A stretch of 64,000 bases of DNA from Corynebacterium canis (lineage in GTDB: Bacteria > Actinomycetota > Actinomycetes > Mycobacteriales > Mycobacteriaceae), in contig NZ_CP047080.1 of NCBI RefSeq assembly GCF_030408595.1, positions 2,891,001-2,955,000 on the forward strand. The letters are read 5' to 3'. Shown in pieces: positions 20,198-28,924 of the stretch (the stretch's first letter is position 1; each line of letters opens with the position of its first letter). A program made the position numbers and the translations under genes. Below the pieces are notes generated by a model. That model was not told where the DNA came from and did no database searches. It worked only from the letters and a program-made list of their open reading frames with translations.

Positions 20198-20548
20198 TGT
20201 TTCTCGCCCCTCCCGTGGTGAAAAGTCCACCCCCTACATTACCAGCCCGAGCAGCATACACCCAGCTCATAATACGTTTTGCCCGACTCAAAACGTTACC
20301 CCCGCGCGACGTCGTCACCTGCAATAACAACATGGGAATATGTGGCGCGCAACCTAACCGGGAACCGTCGCATAGCCCCCTCAGCGGCGCTCAGACCGCC
20401 CTCAGGAACCCCACAGCAGCACGTTCGCAGCCACTCCCATCAAATCACCTCAACAAGGCTGCAGAAGCGCAGAAGAGTTGCCACTGTGCAATGCGTCACA
20501 TTTACATATACACAACGCCGCCCCTATTCAGGGGCGCATGACTGCCGC
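20198..20548. other. Intergenic region between the HNH and Cof-phosphatase genes
   Basis: Both flanking genes are on the minus strand. The HNH ribosome site (GGGAGGGG) is at the left end. A 7-bp hairpin near the right end (listed separately) may end the serS-plsC-HAD transcript. No credible ORF was seen. Confidence 0.5.
20519..20536 (-). terminator. Possible terminator after the HAD phosphatase gene
   Basis: A 7-bp GC-rich perfect stem (20519-20525 with 20530-20536) and 4-base loop lie just after the HAD stop codon. There is no real T run, so this is a weak call. Confidence 0.35.
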
Positions 20549-21376
20549 CTAGAACCAGCGGCTCAGCACATCCGCAATGCCGCCGTCATTATTGGAACCG
20601 CACACCTCATCGGCAACGGCCTTTAACTTTGGGTGAGCATTCGCCATGGCGACGCCGTGCCCCGCCCATTGCAACATCTCTAGGTCATTGGGCATATCGC
20701 CAAAGCACAATACTTCCCGCGCGGAAACCCCGATGTAATTGGCCAATTCCCCGACGCCGGTGGCCTTATTAATGCCGGGTGCGGAAACCTCCAGCAGGCC
20801 CTCGTTCATGGAATAGGTGATATGGGCCATACTGGCCGGAACCAGGGGTTTGATCAGCGCATACAATTCGGGCGCGCTCAGGGAATCGTTTCGCAGCAGG
20901 AGTTTCACGGCCGGTTTGCTGATCACCTCGGCCTCATCGGCGTGGCCGTATTCGTCGGCGTCCCACACGTGGACATAGGAGGGGGCCACCACGAAGAGCT
21001 CTTCCTCCGGGGCAAAGGCGGATTCGCCGCAGCGTTCGACGGCGACGCCAACCTCGGTGACTAAGCGCGCGGCGTCGATAATCCGCCGCATGACGTCGGG
21101 GCGCAGGGCGTGCTGCTGGAGGATCTGGTCACGGGCGGAATCATAAATCACGGCGCCATTGGTGCACACGCACACCGGACGCACGGTGAGCTGATCAAGC
21201 ACCGGCCGCAGCCAGCGCGCGGGACGGCCCGTAGCAAGCGCCATCACGGTGCCCGCGCGGGTCATGCGAATAATGGCCTCCCGCACGGATTTGGGTATGC
21301 GCTCGGTGTCATCGATCAGCGTGCCATCAATATCGCTGGCCACCAGCAGCGGGGGCTCATTGGTTGAAATATTCAC
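20549..21376 (-). CDS. Cof-type HAD-superfamily phosphatase
   Basis: A 275-residue hydrolase of HAD class IIB. Motif I is VASDIDGTLIDD near residue 15, motif II the ALATGR segment near 53, Lys at SKPAVKLLLRN, and motif IV CFGDMPNDLEML near 227. Family members dephosphorylate small phosphometabolites such as sugar phosphates or cofactors; the substrate cannot be told. Its ATG overlaps the plsC stop by 4 bp, making it the last gene of serS-plsC-HAD, the same neighbours as the Rv3813c region. Confidence 0.9.
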   Translation of the reverse strand: MNISTNEPPLLVASDIDGTLIDDTERIPKSVREAIIRMTRAGTVMALATGRPARWLRPVLDQLTVRPVCVCTNGAVIYDSARDQILQQHALRPDVMRRIIDAARLVTEVGVAVERCGESAFAPEEELFVVAPSYVHVWDADEYGHADEAEVISKPAVKLLLRNDSLSAPELYALIKPLVPASMAHITYSMNEGLLEVSAPGINKATGVGELANYIGVSAREVLCFGDMPNDLEMLQWAGHGVAMANAHPKLKAVADEVCGSNNDGGIADVLSRWF

Positions 21377-21936
21377 GCGTTTTCCTTCGACGACAATTCA
21401 GCGAGCATAGCGGCGATAGTACTGCGCAGCCCCTCGGTGCCACACTCCGGGTCAAGCGGCTCCCCCACATGAATGCGCACCACGCCGCAGCGCTGCCGCC
21501 TGGAGCCCTTGGTCCAGATACGGTGCGAACCCCAGATCGCCACGGGGATCAGTGGCACCCCCGCCTCCGCCGCGATGCGCACGGCGCCGGACTTAAAGTT
21601 CAGCAGCTGGCAATCCGAAGAAATGGTCCCCTCCGGGAACACGCCGATCAGGTGCCCCGCCTGCGCCTCCGATACCGCCCGCAGGTAGGCGGGGTGCCCG
21701 GCGGAGCGGTCCACGGGGATGTAATGCAACCAGCGCAAAACCTGCGCTAGCACAGGGATGCGAAACAGCTCTTCCTTTGCTAGAAACCGGACGCCCCGAG
21801 CTGGGACGAAAGCGAAGTCCAGATAACCCGAATGGTTCGCCGCCAACACTGCACCGCCGTAGGTTGGAATGTGTTCAGCCCCCGTGACAGTGACGCGAAT
21901 GCCACGGAGCCGAGCGAGAATTAGCCAAGGATGCAC
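21373..21936 (-). CDS. 1-acyl-sn-glycerol-3-phosphate acyltransferase (PlsC family)
   Basis: Acyltransferase of the PlsC family, likely acylating lysophosphatidate or a related lysolipid at the membrane. In 187 residues it has the catalytic NHSGYLDF (NHx4D) motif near residue 34 and the FPEGTIS substrate motif near 100. The start is GTG 21936; an ATG 4 bases upstream is out of frame. It lies 9 bp after serS and overlaps the next gene by 4 bp. Confidence 0.9.
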   Translation of the reverse strand: MHPWLILARLRGIRVTVTGAEHIPTYGGAVLAANHSGYLDFAFVPARGVRFLAKEELFRIPVLAQVLRWLHYIPVDRSAGHPAYLRAVSEAQAGHLIGVFPEGTISSDCQLLNFKSGAVRIAAEAGVPLIPVAIWGSHRIWTKGSRRQRCGVVRIHVGEPLDPECGTEGLRSTIAAMLAELSSKENA

Positions 21937-21945
21937 GCATTTACG

Positions 21946-23205
21946 TTACTTCACGGGCTCCAAAACCTCGCGCCCGAGGAACGGTTGCAGCGCCTTGGGC
22001 ACCAGCACGGAACCATCGGCCTGCTGATTGTTTTCCAGGATGGCGACCAACCAGCGCGTGGTGGCCAGCGTGCCGTTAAGGGTGGCACAGGTTTGCGTGC
22101 GGCCAGCGTCGTCGCGATACCGTACTTGAAGACGCCGCGCCTGGAACGTGGTGCAATTCGAAGTAGACGTTAGCTCGCGGTAGGTTCCCTGGGTGGGCAC
22201 CCAAGCCTCAGTGTCGAACTTACGTGCAGCGGACGCGCCGAGGTCGCCGCCCGCGACGTCGATAATCCGGTAGGGAACCTCCACAGCGGCGAGCATATCG
22301 CGCTCCATATTGAGCAGGCGCTGATGCTCCGCCGCGGCCTCCTCGGGCTTGCACCACGTAAACATTTCCACCTTGTCAAACTGGTGCACACGCAAAATGC
22401 CGCGGGTGTCCTTGCCGTGGGAGCCGGCCTCGCGGCGGAAACAGGAGGACCAACCGGCGTAGCGCTTCGGCCCCGCGGAAAGGTCAATGATCTCGCCCTG
22501 GTGGTAGCCCGCGAGCGCCACCTCGGAGGTGCCCACCAGGTATAGGTCATCCTGTGGGAGGTAATAGATCTCGTCCGAGTGCGCGCCGAGGAAGCCCGTG
22601 CCGGACATCACCTCGGGGCGGACCAGCACCGGCGGCACCATCAACTGGAACCCATTGGCCACAGCCTTTTGCGCGGCTAGGTTCAGCATGGCCAGCTGCA
22701 GCAACGCCCCGTAGCCGGTTAGGAAGTAGAAGCGCGCGCCGCTGACCTTAGCGCCGCGTTCCATATCTATAAGGCCCAGGCTTTCGCCGAGCGCTAGGTG
22801 GTCTTTGGGCTCGAAATCAAAGCTCCGGGGTTCGCCTACGTGTTCGAGCACTACAAAGTCGTCTTCGCCGCCGGCGGGGGCGCCTTCCACCACATTGCTC
22901 AGCAGCATCTGCAGGCGGTCAACCTCTTCCGCGGCGGCCTTTTGCGCAGCCTCCGCCTCCTTGACCTTGGCCTTCAGCTCGTTCGACCCGGCGAGCAGGG
23001 CGGGGCGTTCCTCCGGCGACGCTTGACCGATCTTTTTGCCAAATGCCTTCTGTTCCGCCCGCAGGGAATCCGCCGCCGCGATCGCCTCGCGGCGTCGCTC
23101 ATCGGCTGCGATGAGTTGATCTACTAAGGCGGGGTCTTCGCCTCGGGTGACCTGCGAGGCGCGAACGGTTTCTGGGTGGTCACGAAGGAATTTGAGATCA
23201 ATCAC
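21946..23205 (-). CDS. serS: Seryl-tRNA synthetase
   Basis: Charges tRNA-Ser with serine. The 419-residue class II synthetase begins with the coiled-coil tRNA-binding arm (about residues 30-105), then the catalytic core with motif 2 ([17 protein letters not shown]) and motif 3 ([20 protein letters not shown]). GTG is the start codon. Synteny with Rv3834c and the Rv3835/Rv3836 genes next door supports the call. Confidence 0.97.
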   Translation of the reverse strand: MIDLKFLRDHPETVRASQVTRGEDPALVDQLIAADERRREAIAAADSLRAEQKAFGKKIGQASPEERPALLAGSNELKAKVKEAEAAQKAAAEEVDRLQMLLSNVVEGAPAGGEDDFVVLEHVGEPRSFDFEPKDHLALGESLGLIDMERGAKVSGARFYFLTGYGALLQLAMLNLAAQKAVANGFQLMVPPVLVRPEVMSGTGFLGAHSDEIYYLPQDDLYLVGTSEVALAGYHQGEIIDLSAGPKRYAGWSSCFRREAGSHGKDTRGILRVHQFDKVEMFTWCKPEEAAAEHQRLLNMERDMLAAVEVPYRIIDVAGGDLGASAARKFDTEAWVPTQGTYRELTSTSNCTTFQARRLQVRYRDDAGRTQTCATLNGTLATTRWLVAILENNQQADGSVLVPKALQPFLGREVLEPVK

Positions 23206-23377
23206 ACTCTAACCCTACCAAGCCATGTGATTTCACTTGGAAATTACCAATACCAGTGGCCCGTAATAAGGTTATAGCCCGCGCATGAAACCCTCAGCGC
23301 ATCGGCTATCCCCCTTCTCTGTGGGGAATGTACCACAATGGCGCACCTGGTTATCACCACACGGGTAATCTGGTTGT

Positions 23378-24154
23378 ATGGCCGAAAATCTGGTGGCGAG
23401 GCAATTAACTGACGGTTCGAAACCCAAGCATGCGCAATTGCGCGAAATCCTTGAAGAGATTTGCGCAACCCAGCTTTCCCCCGGGGACATGCTCCCCGGG
23501 GAACGCGTGTTAGAGGAAACCTACGGCGTCAGCCGTATAACGGTGCGCCGGGCGATCGGGGACCTGGTCGCGGCGGGGACGTTGAAACGCGCCCGCGGCA
23601 AGGGCACGTTTGTGGCCCCGAGCCCGCTGGTTTCGCGCCTGAACCTGGCCTCGTTTTCTTCGGAGATGTCGGCCCAGCACCTGAAGGCTTCCAGCAAGAT
23701 TCTGCTTGCCGCCCGCGGGCACGCGCCGAAGGATGTGCAGAGCTTCTTCGATTCGGATGCCGCGCACACGCATCTGCGTCGCCTGCGCCTCGGCGATGAC
23801 CGCCCGTACGCCATTGACGATGGCTGGTATAACAGCACGTTCGCCCCCGGTCTGCTGGAAAATGACGTTTATAATTCCGTGTACGCGATCCTGGATAACG
23901 AGTACGGCATGCCCGTCACCGACGCCGAGCAAACCGCCACCGCCATCAATGCCGACGAGGAGACGGGGAAGCTTCTCGACGTCGAGCCGGGGACAGCGTT
24001 GTTGCGCATCGTGCGGCAGTCCTTTTCCGGCACCAAGCCGATCGAATGGTGCACTTCCTTGTACCGGACTGATAGGTACGCCCTGAAAACTCATGTATCG
24101 CGCACAAGGGATTCAGGCCATCCGGCTACCGACTCAGCTATTAGTGGTGCATGA
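23378..24154 (+). CDS. GntR-family transcriptional regulator (HutC/UTRA type)
   Basis: A 258-residue DNA-binding regulator. Residues 15-80 form the winged helix with LPGERVLEETYGVSRITVRRA and the wing RARGKGTFVA. The rest is a UTRA effector domain ending in EWCTSLYRTDRYALKTHVSR. Family members respond to small metabolites, often sugars or amino-acid derivatives; the ligand is unknown. It is divergent from serS across about 170 bp and 9 bp upstream of the septum-formation gene, which it may regulate. Confidence 0.9.
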   Translation: MAENLVARQLTDGSKPKHAQLREILEEICATQLSPGDMLPGERVLEETYGVSRITVRRAIGDLVAAGTLKRARGKGTFVAPSPLVSRLNLASFSSEMSAQHLKASSKILLAARGHAPKDVQSFFDSDAAHTHLRRLRLGDDRPYAIDDGWYNSTFAPGLLENDVYNSVYAILDNEYGMPVTDAEQTATAINADEETGKLLDVEPGTALLRIVRQSFSGTKPIEWCTSLYRTDRYALKTHVSRTRDSGHPATDSAISGA

Positions 24155-24163
24155 TGGAACACG

Positions 24164-25129
24164 ATGAATACCATACGTACTGCAACGACCGTGCGCTTAA
24201 CGCTGGCAGCCGCTGTTGTGGCGGTTGCCGGGTTCGCCATTACGCGATTTGCCACGCCCACGAACGAGCCTCAGTTTGAGACCCCCGATGGGGTGGCCCC
24301 GTTTACCACGGCTGATGTGGGCGCGTGCCTTACCTGGGAGATTCAAAACGGCGCCCTGAAAAACTTTGAGCAGACGGACTGCGCGCAGAAGCACCGGTTT
24401 GAGGTTTCCTACCGGGAGAATCTGGCCACCTATCCGTCGAGCGAGTTCGGTCCGAACGCGCCGTTGCCGGACGTGACCCGGCAGGCCCAGCTGCGCGAGG
24501 AGTTGTGCCGCCAGCCCACCGTCGATTATTTGCAGGGCAAGTATGACCCGAACGGTAGGTATTCCATCGCCCCGATCCTGCCGCCCCCGGACGCGTGGAA
24601 GAATGGGGACCGCACCATGCTGTGTGGTTTGCAGGTCACCGACGATAATGGCAATTTGCAGCTCACCACCGGCCGCGCCACCGAGCAGGACCAGGCCCGC
24701 ATTGCGCAGACCGGGGAGTGCGTGCGTGTCGACGCCGCGCAGGCCACCCACGTCGTCGCCTGCGACCAGCCGCACACCTACGAAGTGACCGGTGTGGTGG
24801 ACCTTGCGGTGCATTTCCCCGACCATGCCCCGAGTATCGAGGAGCAGGATGCGTTCCTGAAAGACCATTGCACGCAGGTGAGCTTGGACTATATCGGCGG
24901 CGATGATGCCTTGTATAACTCCACCTTGCAGAGTTTCTGGACCACCATCCCGGTAAATTCCTGGGCCGGCGGCACGCATACCGTGAATTGTTCCTTGATT
25001 AAGGCCAACCCCGAGGGCGGTTTCGCCACGCTGAAGGGCAGCGCCAAGGGAGAGTTTTTGATTAACGACGCCCCGCCCCCGCCGCAGCCGACCCGCAACC
25101 CGCTCCGTAGCGAACGCCCCCAGCAATGA
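24164..25129 (+). CDS. Membrane-anchored protein with septum-formation domain (Rv3835-like)
   Basis: A 321-residue protein with one N-terminal membrane helix (about 10-28) and an extracellular region containing two similar halves, each with a conserved Cys-rich pattern (GACLTWE...DCAQKHRFEV and GECVRVD...ACDQPHTYEV). This is the 'septum formation' domain, common in actinobacteria and of unknown biochemistry. A proline-rich tail follows. The stop overlaps the next ATG by 4 bp, so it is coupled to the metallopeptidase gene, as in Rv3835-Rv3836. Confidence 0.82.
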   Translation: MNTIRTATTVRLTLAAAVVAVAGFAITRFATPTNEPQFETPDGVAPFTTADVGACLTWEIQNGALKNFEQTDCAQKHRFEVSYRENLATYPSSEFGPNAPLPDVTRQAQLREELCRQPTVDYLQGKYDPNGRYSIAPILPPPDAWKNGDRTMLCGLQVTDDNGNLQLTTGRATEQDQARIAQTGECVRVDAAQATHVVACDQPHTYEVTGVVDLAVHFPDHAPSIEEQDAFLKDHCTQVSLDYIGGDDALYNSTLQSFWTTIPVNSWAGGTHTVNCSLIKANPEGGFATLKGSAKGEFLINDAPPPPQPTRNPLRSERPQQ

Positions 25130-25473
25130 TCCAGGTCAGTGACGAACGCTTCGAAGAACTCGTGGATTTGGGCCTCGATCAAATCCCCGAGAAGTTCGTG
25201 CGCCACATGAATAATACGGTGATCCTGATCGGGACCTATCACCCCGAATCGCCCTATATCCTGGGTTTTTACGAGGGTGTGGCGTTGCCGGAGCGGACGT
25301 TTAGCAATTCCGGCCACCTTCCGGACGCCATCACGATATATAAAAACGCCCTCGAGGACATGTGCAGCACCGAGGAGGAGCTTATCGAGCAGGTCAAGAT
25401 CACCGTCATCCACGAGGTGGGCCACCACTTCGGCCTGGATGACGATGACCTTCACGCCCTGGGCTGGGGCTAA
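25126..25473 (+). CDS. Zincin-like metallopeptidase (Rv3836-like)
   Basis: A small (115-residue) putative metallopeptidase of the minimal zincin type. The zinc motif HEVGHHFGLDD (HExxHxxGxxD) is near the C-terminus (about residues 97-107), after an EEELIEQVKITVI helix. ATG 25126 lies inside an ATGA overlap with the gene upstream. The reading frame meets the convergent phosphatase gene with a 4-bp overlap. The substrate is unknown. Confidence 0.87.
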   Translation: MIQVSDERFEELVDLGLDQIPEKFVRHMNNTVILIGTYHPESPYILGFYEGVALPERTFSNSGHLPDAITIYKNALEDMCSTEEELIEQVKITVIHEVGHHFGLDDDDLHALGWG

Positions 25474-26075
25474 CCCCAGCTGACCACGCCCCATTCGCCA
25501 AAGGGGCGCCCCGAGGGATCAAGGATCACGGTGCGCCCATTGGCCAGGTAGGTGTCAAAGGCGTAGTCCGCGGTGACACCGCTGGCCCAGCGCGCCACGG
25601 TACGGATGGCAGCACCGTGGCTGACCAGCACGTTTACGCCATCGCGGGAGGCCAGTTCCTCCAGCACGGGGCGGGAACGCTGCAGGACCTCCAGGTAGTT
25701 TTCCCCGCCGGGCAGCCGCGAGGCGGGGTCGCCCTCCAACCAGCCGCGGAAGGCCCGGGTGTAGGTGGCGGCGGTTTCAGGGTCGCCAAGACCATCGAGT
25801 TGGCCCGCGAAGATTTCGTGCACCCCCAGCTGGATATCCACCGGGATGTTTTTGCCGGTGGTTTCCGCATAGGCGGAGGAGAGCAGCAGGGCGGTTTGCT
25901 GGGCCCGCAGGGCGATCGAACAGTTGATGGAATTGAGGTCGTATTCGGCGAGTTCCGCACCGAGATTGGTTGCCTGCGTCCGCCCCACCTCGGTGAGTTC
26001 TGCGCCGGGCGGGCGGGTGTCTATGATCTTTGCCGCATTCGAATGCGTTTGACCGTGACGTACCAAAATCAGCAT
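25470..26075 (-). CDS. Histidine phosphatase (phosphoglycerate mutase family)
   Basis: A 201-residue member of the histidine phosphatase superfamily, with catalytic LVRHGQTHSN at the N-terminus and a second His in LVSHGAAIR. It may be a phosphatase rather than a glycolytic mutase; the sequence does not settle this. ATG 26075 is chosen because the RHG motif must be at the N-terminus; longer in-frame forms run into pheA. Its start overlaps the pheA stop by 7 bp, so the two are coupled, as in Rv3838c-Rv3837c. Confidence 0.9.
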   Translation of the reverse strand: MLILVRHGQTHSNAAKIIDTRPPGAELTEVGRTQATNLGAELAEYDLNSINCSIALRAQQTALLLSSAYAETTGKNIPVDIQLGVHEIFAGQLDGLGDPETAATYTRAFRGWLEGDPASRLPGGENYLEVLQRSRPVLEELASRDGVNVLVSHGAAIRTVARWASGVTADYAFDTYLANGRTVILDPSGRPFGEWGVVSWG

Positions 26076-26980
26076 GAATGGTGACCTTTCCGTGCCGCAT
26101 CGACCCAGGCAGCAGCTTCCGCCAAGCGATGTGTGTCCGTATGTGAAACTACCTCTAATGTAGGCCAAGATCCCAGGTATGACAGCTGCTCGCAATGGAG
26201 GTACAGGGCCCGCAACGCCTCGGCCACGGGATCATCATCGATGTGGCCGATCAGGTCCACGTGGAAGCGGTAGGTTCCCAAACCTGTTCGAGTGGGCCGG
26301 GACTCAATGCGGGTCATATCCAACCCGCGCAAAGCGAACTCCGTAAGCGCCGCCACCAAGGAACCGGGACGGTTCGGCAGGGTGAACACTACGGCCGTGC
26401 GATCGGAACCCGTGCGGGGGGTTGGCCTGCCGGGCCTACCTACCAGCACGAACCGGGTGCGAGCGCCCGATACATCCGCGACCCCATCGGCGAGGGTGTG
26501 CAGGCCGAAGAGCTCGGCGGCGCGGCGGGGGGCTGCCGCGGCGTCGATACGCCCCTCGGCAACGGCTTGGGCGGCGGCGGCATTGGAGGATGCGGCGATG
26601 AATTCGACGTCGGGTAGGTGCTCGGCAACCCAGCCGCGGACCTGCTGGCGCGCCACGGGATGCGTGGAAAACGTGCGCACCTCCTGCGTGCCGGGGCGCA
26701 CCATAATGGAAAACGCCACCTCAATATCGGTTTCGCGGTAGATCTGCACGCCGTCCTCGGCCAGGGAGTCGAAGGTCAACGTCACCGCGCCATCGACAGA
26801 GTTTTCTATTGCCACGCAGGCGTAGTCCGCGTCCCCCGCGCGCACCGCGTCCAACGCTTCCGCGGAGCTATTCACCGGCAGCGGTGTCACCTCGTCGGGG
26901 AAGCAACCCGAGTCCGCGAAACGCCACAGCGCTTCTTCAGTGAATGTTCCGGCGGGTCCAAGATATGCGACGGTGGTCAT
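26069..26980 (-). CDS. pheA: Prephenate dehydratase
   Basis: Converts prephenate to phenylpyruvate in phenylalanine synthesis. The 303-residue protein has the dehydratase domain from AYLGPAGTFTEEAL (residue 5 on), IENSVDGAV, and the TRFVLVG motif near 180, then a regulatory ACT domain (about 200-275) with RPGSLVAAL and ESRP, which binds phenylalanine for feedback control. ATG 26980 is chosen from the conserved N-terminus; upstream in-frame codons have no family match. Confidence 0.95.
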   Translation of the reverse strand: MTTVAYLGPAGTFTEEALWRFADSGCFPDEVTPLPVNSSAEALDAVRAGDADYACVAIENSVDGAVTLTFDSLAEDGVQIYRETDIEVAFSIMVRPGTQEVRTFSTHPVARQQVRGWVAEHLPDVEFIAASSNAAAAQAVAEGRIDAAAAPRRAAELFGLHTLADGVADVSGARTRFVLVGRPGRPTPRTGSDRTAVVFTLPNRPGSLVAALTEFALRGLDMTRIESRPTRTGLGTYRFHVDLIGHIDDDPVAEALRALYLHCEQLSYLGSWPTLEVVSHTDTHRLAEAAAWVDAARKGHHSC

Positions 26981-27027
26981 GGGAATCACTTTATCGCTCG
27001 AAAGCATATGCAGGAATCCGGATAGTA

Positions 27028-28248
27028 GTGTGTAGTTCCGTGCCCCACGATGCCCCGCTCGATTTGCCGCTGTCTGACTTGGTCGCCGCATTGCGCGCCG
27101 GCGAGGTGCAACCAACGGAACTTATCGAGGATATCGATTCCCGCCTCCGCCCCACCAACCCGTGCTTTGCCACCCTGGACCTGGATTACGCCTTCGACGC
27201 GGCCCGCGCCCTGCAGGCCACAAAACCCTCCCGCGACCAGCACCTTTTCGGGTTGCCCATGCCGATCAAAGACCTTTCCCCCGTGGCGGACCTGCCGTGC
27301 TCCTATGGTTCCATCAAGCGCCGCGAGGTGCCGGAGGCCACGGACCCGTATGTCAGCGCGCTGATCCAGCGCGGGGTTATTGTTACGGGCAAATCGCAAA
27401 CCTCGGAAATGGGAATGACCGCGTATACGGAACCGATCGGCTTTCCGGCCGTGGATAATCCCACACAACCCGGGCACACGCCCGGCGGTTCCTCGGGCGG
27501 GGCGGCCGCCGCGGTGGCCGCGGGGTTCGTTCCGGTGGCGCACGCATCCGATGGCGGCGGCTCCATCCGCATCCCCGCGGCCGCCACCAACCTGGTTGGG
27601 TTTAAGCCCCCGCATAGCAGCGAGGGCGGGAAGCTCACCGTGCAGGGGTTTATCACCCGCACGGTCGCGGACGCCGCCTTTGTGCACCAGCTCACGCCCG
27701 CCCCCCAACGCCTTCGAATAGGCATTCTGACGCAGCCGCTGCACGGCGACGGGCAAGTAGCCAAGGCCTGGGCCCAGGCGGCGCAGGCGGCGGCGGACAC
27801 GCTGGCCGCCAACGGGCACGAGATTATCGCCGTGGCGCCCTACGGCCCGGAACCCTTTACGGCTTTCCAGCAGGTGATTTGCCTGCTTGCGCGCCGTATC
27901 CCGGGGCCGGCGTCGCCGATTATTGCGTGGATGCGCAGGCGGGACGTCGATAAGCGGGAGGCATTGCGGCGATTCCACCAGGTGCCGCTTATCGCGCGAC
28001 GCTGGGGTATAGACGCCCTGCTCACGCCCACGCTGGCCTTCGACCCTCCGGTGATCGGCACGTTTTCGCGGCAGCCACCGGCGGAGGACTTCGCGGCGCA
28101 AACGCGTTGGACCCCGTGGGCGTCGCTGTTCAATATGACGGGTGGCGCGGCGATTTCCGTGCCCTATGCCGGCCGCAGCGTGCACCTCGGCGCGCTTACC
28201 GCTTCCCCCGCCGCCCTGCTTGCCGCCGCGAGGGAGCTGCACCCATGA
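27028..28248 (+). CDS. Amidase (amidase signature family)
   Basis: Hydrolase with the amidase-signature fold. The Lys of the Ser-cisSer-Lys triad is in MPIKDLSP, and the Gly/Ser stretch GGSSGGAAAAVAAG with SDGGGSIRIPA holds both serines. At about 406 residues it is shorter than the usual 450-500. The closest annotated function is an amidase of unknown substrate; it lacks gatB/gatC neighbours, so a GatA role is unlikely. The start is uncertain between GTG 27028 (AGGA about 11 bases upstream) and GTG 27040. Its stop overlaps the next ATG by 4 bp. Confidence 0.87.
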   Translation: MCSSVPHDAPLDLPLSDLVAALRAGEVQPTELIEDIDSRLRPTNPCFATLDLDYAFDAARALQATKPSRDQHLFGLPMPIKDLSPVADLPCSYGSIKRREVPEATDPYVSALIQRGVIVTGKSQTSEMGMTAYTEPIGFPAVDNPTQPGHTPGGSSGGAAAAVAAGFVPVAHASDGGGSIRIPAAATNLVGFKPPHSSEGGKLTVQGFITRTVADAAFVHQLTPAPQRLRIGILTQPLHGDGQVAKAWAQAAQAAADTLAANGHEIIAVAPYGPEPFTAFQQVICLLARRIPGPASPIIAWMRRRDVDKREALRRFHQVPLIARRWGIDALLTPTLAFDPPVIGTFSRQPPAEDFAAQTRWTPWASLFNMTGGAAISVPYAGRSVHLGALTASPAALLAAARELHP

Positions 28249-28919
28249 AAAAAGAACTCGGCGTTGTACTGCTGATTACGTTTGGCATGCAGGGTTTCCG
28301 CTCCCTACTGCGGCTTATCGACGCCCTGCTCCAACCCGCCCCGCTCAACGAACAGTCCGTGCAGCTCCACCCCGCACAAACCACCACCTGGTTGGATCCC
28401 TTGCTGCAACTCAGTTCGGCGGCAATCCTGATCGGTTGGGGGCTGCTGGTATTGCTGCTGCTGGATAAGGACGGCATCCGGCTGCCGAAATTGCGCAAAC
28501 TCGATGTTCCGCAGGGCGCGCTATTGGCGGCGGTGATCGGGCTGCCGGGGCTGGTGTTCTACCTCACGGCGCTGCACTTCGGGTTGACCAAAGAGGTGGT
28601 GCCGAATTCCAATTGGTTAAGCATCGTGTGGAGCTTTGCCAATGCGTTTGCGGAGGAGACCGTGGTGGTGTTTTGGCTGCTTACGCGGCTGAAACAATTG
28701 GGTTGCCGGGCGTGGGTGGGCGTCGCGGCGTCGGCAAGCTTGCGGGGCAGCTACCACTTGTATCAGGGGGTGAGCGCGGGCGTGGGCAATATCGTCATGG
28801 GCGTGGTATTCGCGTGGGTGTATCAACGCACCGGGCGGGTGTGGCCACTTGTGATCGGGCATTTCCTTATCGATCTGGTAGCGTTCCTCGGCTACCCCCT
28901 GTTGACTGCACTAAGGTAA
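28245..28919 (+). CDS. CPBP-family intramembrane protein with altered active-site motif
   Basis: A 224-residue protein with about seven membrane helices and the C-terminal ABI/CPBP domain. The first motif reads EETVVVFW: both Glu are kept but the usual Arg of EExxxR is Val. The later His positions are present (SYHLYQG and VIGHFLID). Family members are CAAX-type proteases or bacteriocin self-immunity proteins; loss of the Arg makes protease activity uncertain. It is coupled to the amidase by an ATGA overlap and lies 5 bp before the LCP gene. Confidence 0.8.
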   Translation: MKKELGVVLLITFGMQGFRSLLRLIDALLQPAPLNEQSVQLHPAQTTTWLDPLLQLSSAAILIGWGLLVLLLLDKDGIRLPKLRKLDVPQGALLAAVIGLPGLVFYLTALHFGLTKEVVPNSNWLSIVWSFANAFAEETVVVFWLLTRLKQLGCRAWVGVAASASLRGSYHLYQGVSAGVGNIVMGVVFAWVYQRTGRVWPLVIGHFLIDLVAFLGYPLLTALR

Positions 28920-28924
28920 TCCAC

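Noticed and set aside
26986..28242. Long minus-strand ORF opposite the amidase gene
   Set aside because: A composition artefact of GC-rich coding sequence; the plus strand has the amidase motifs.
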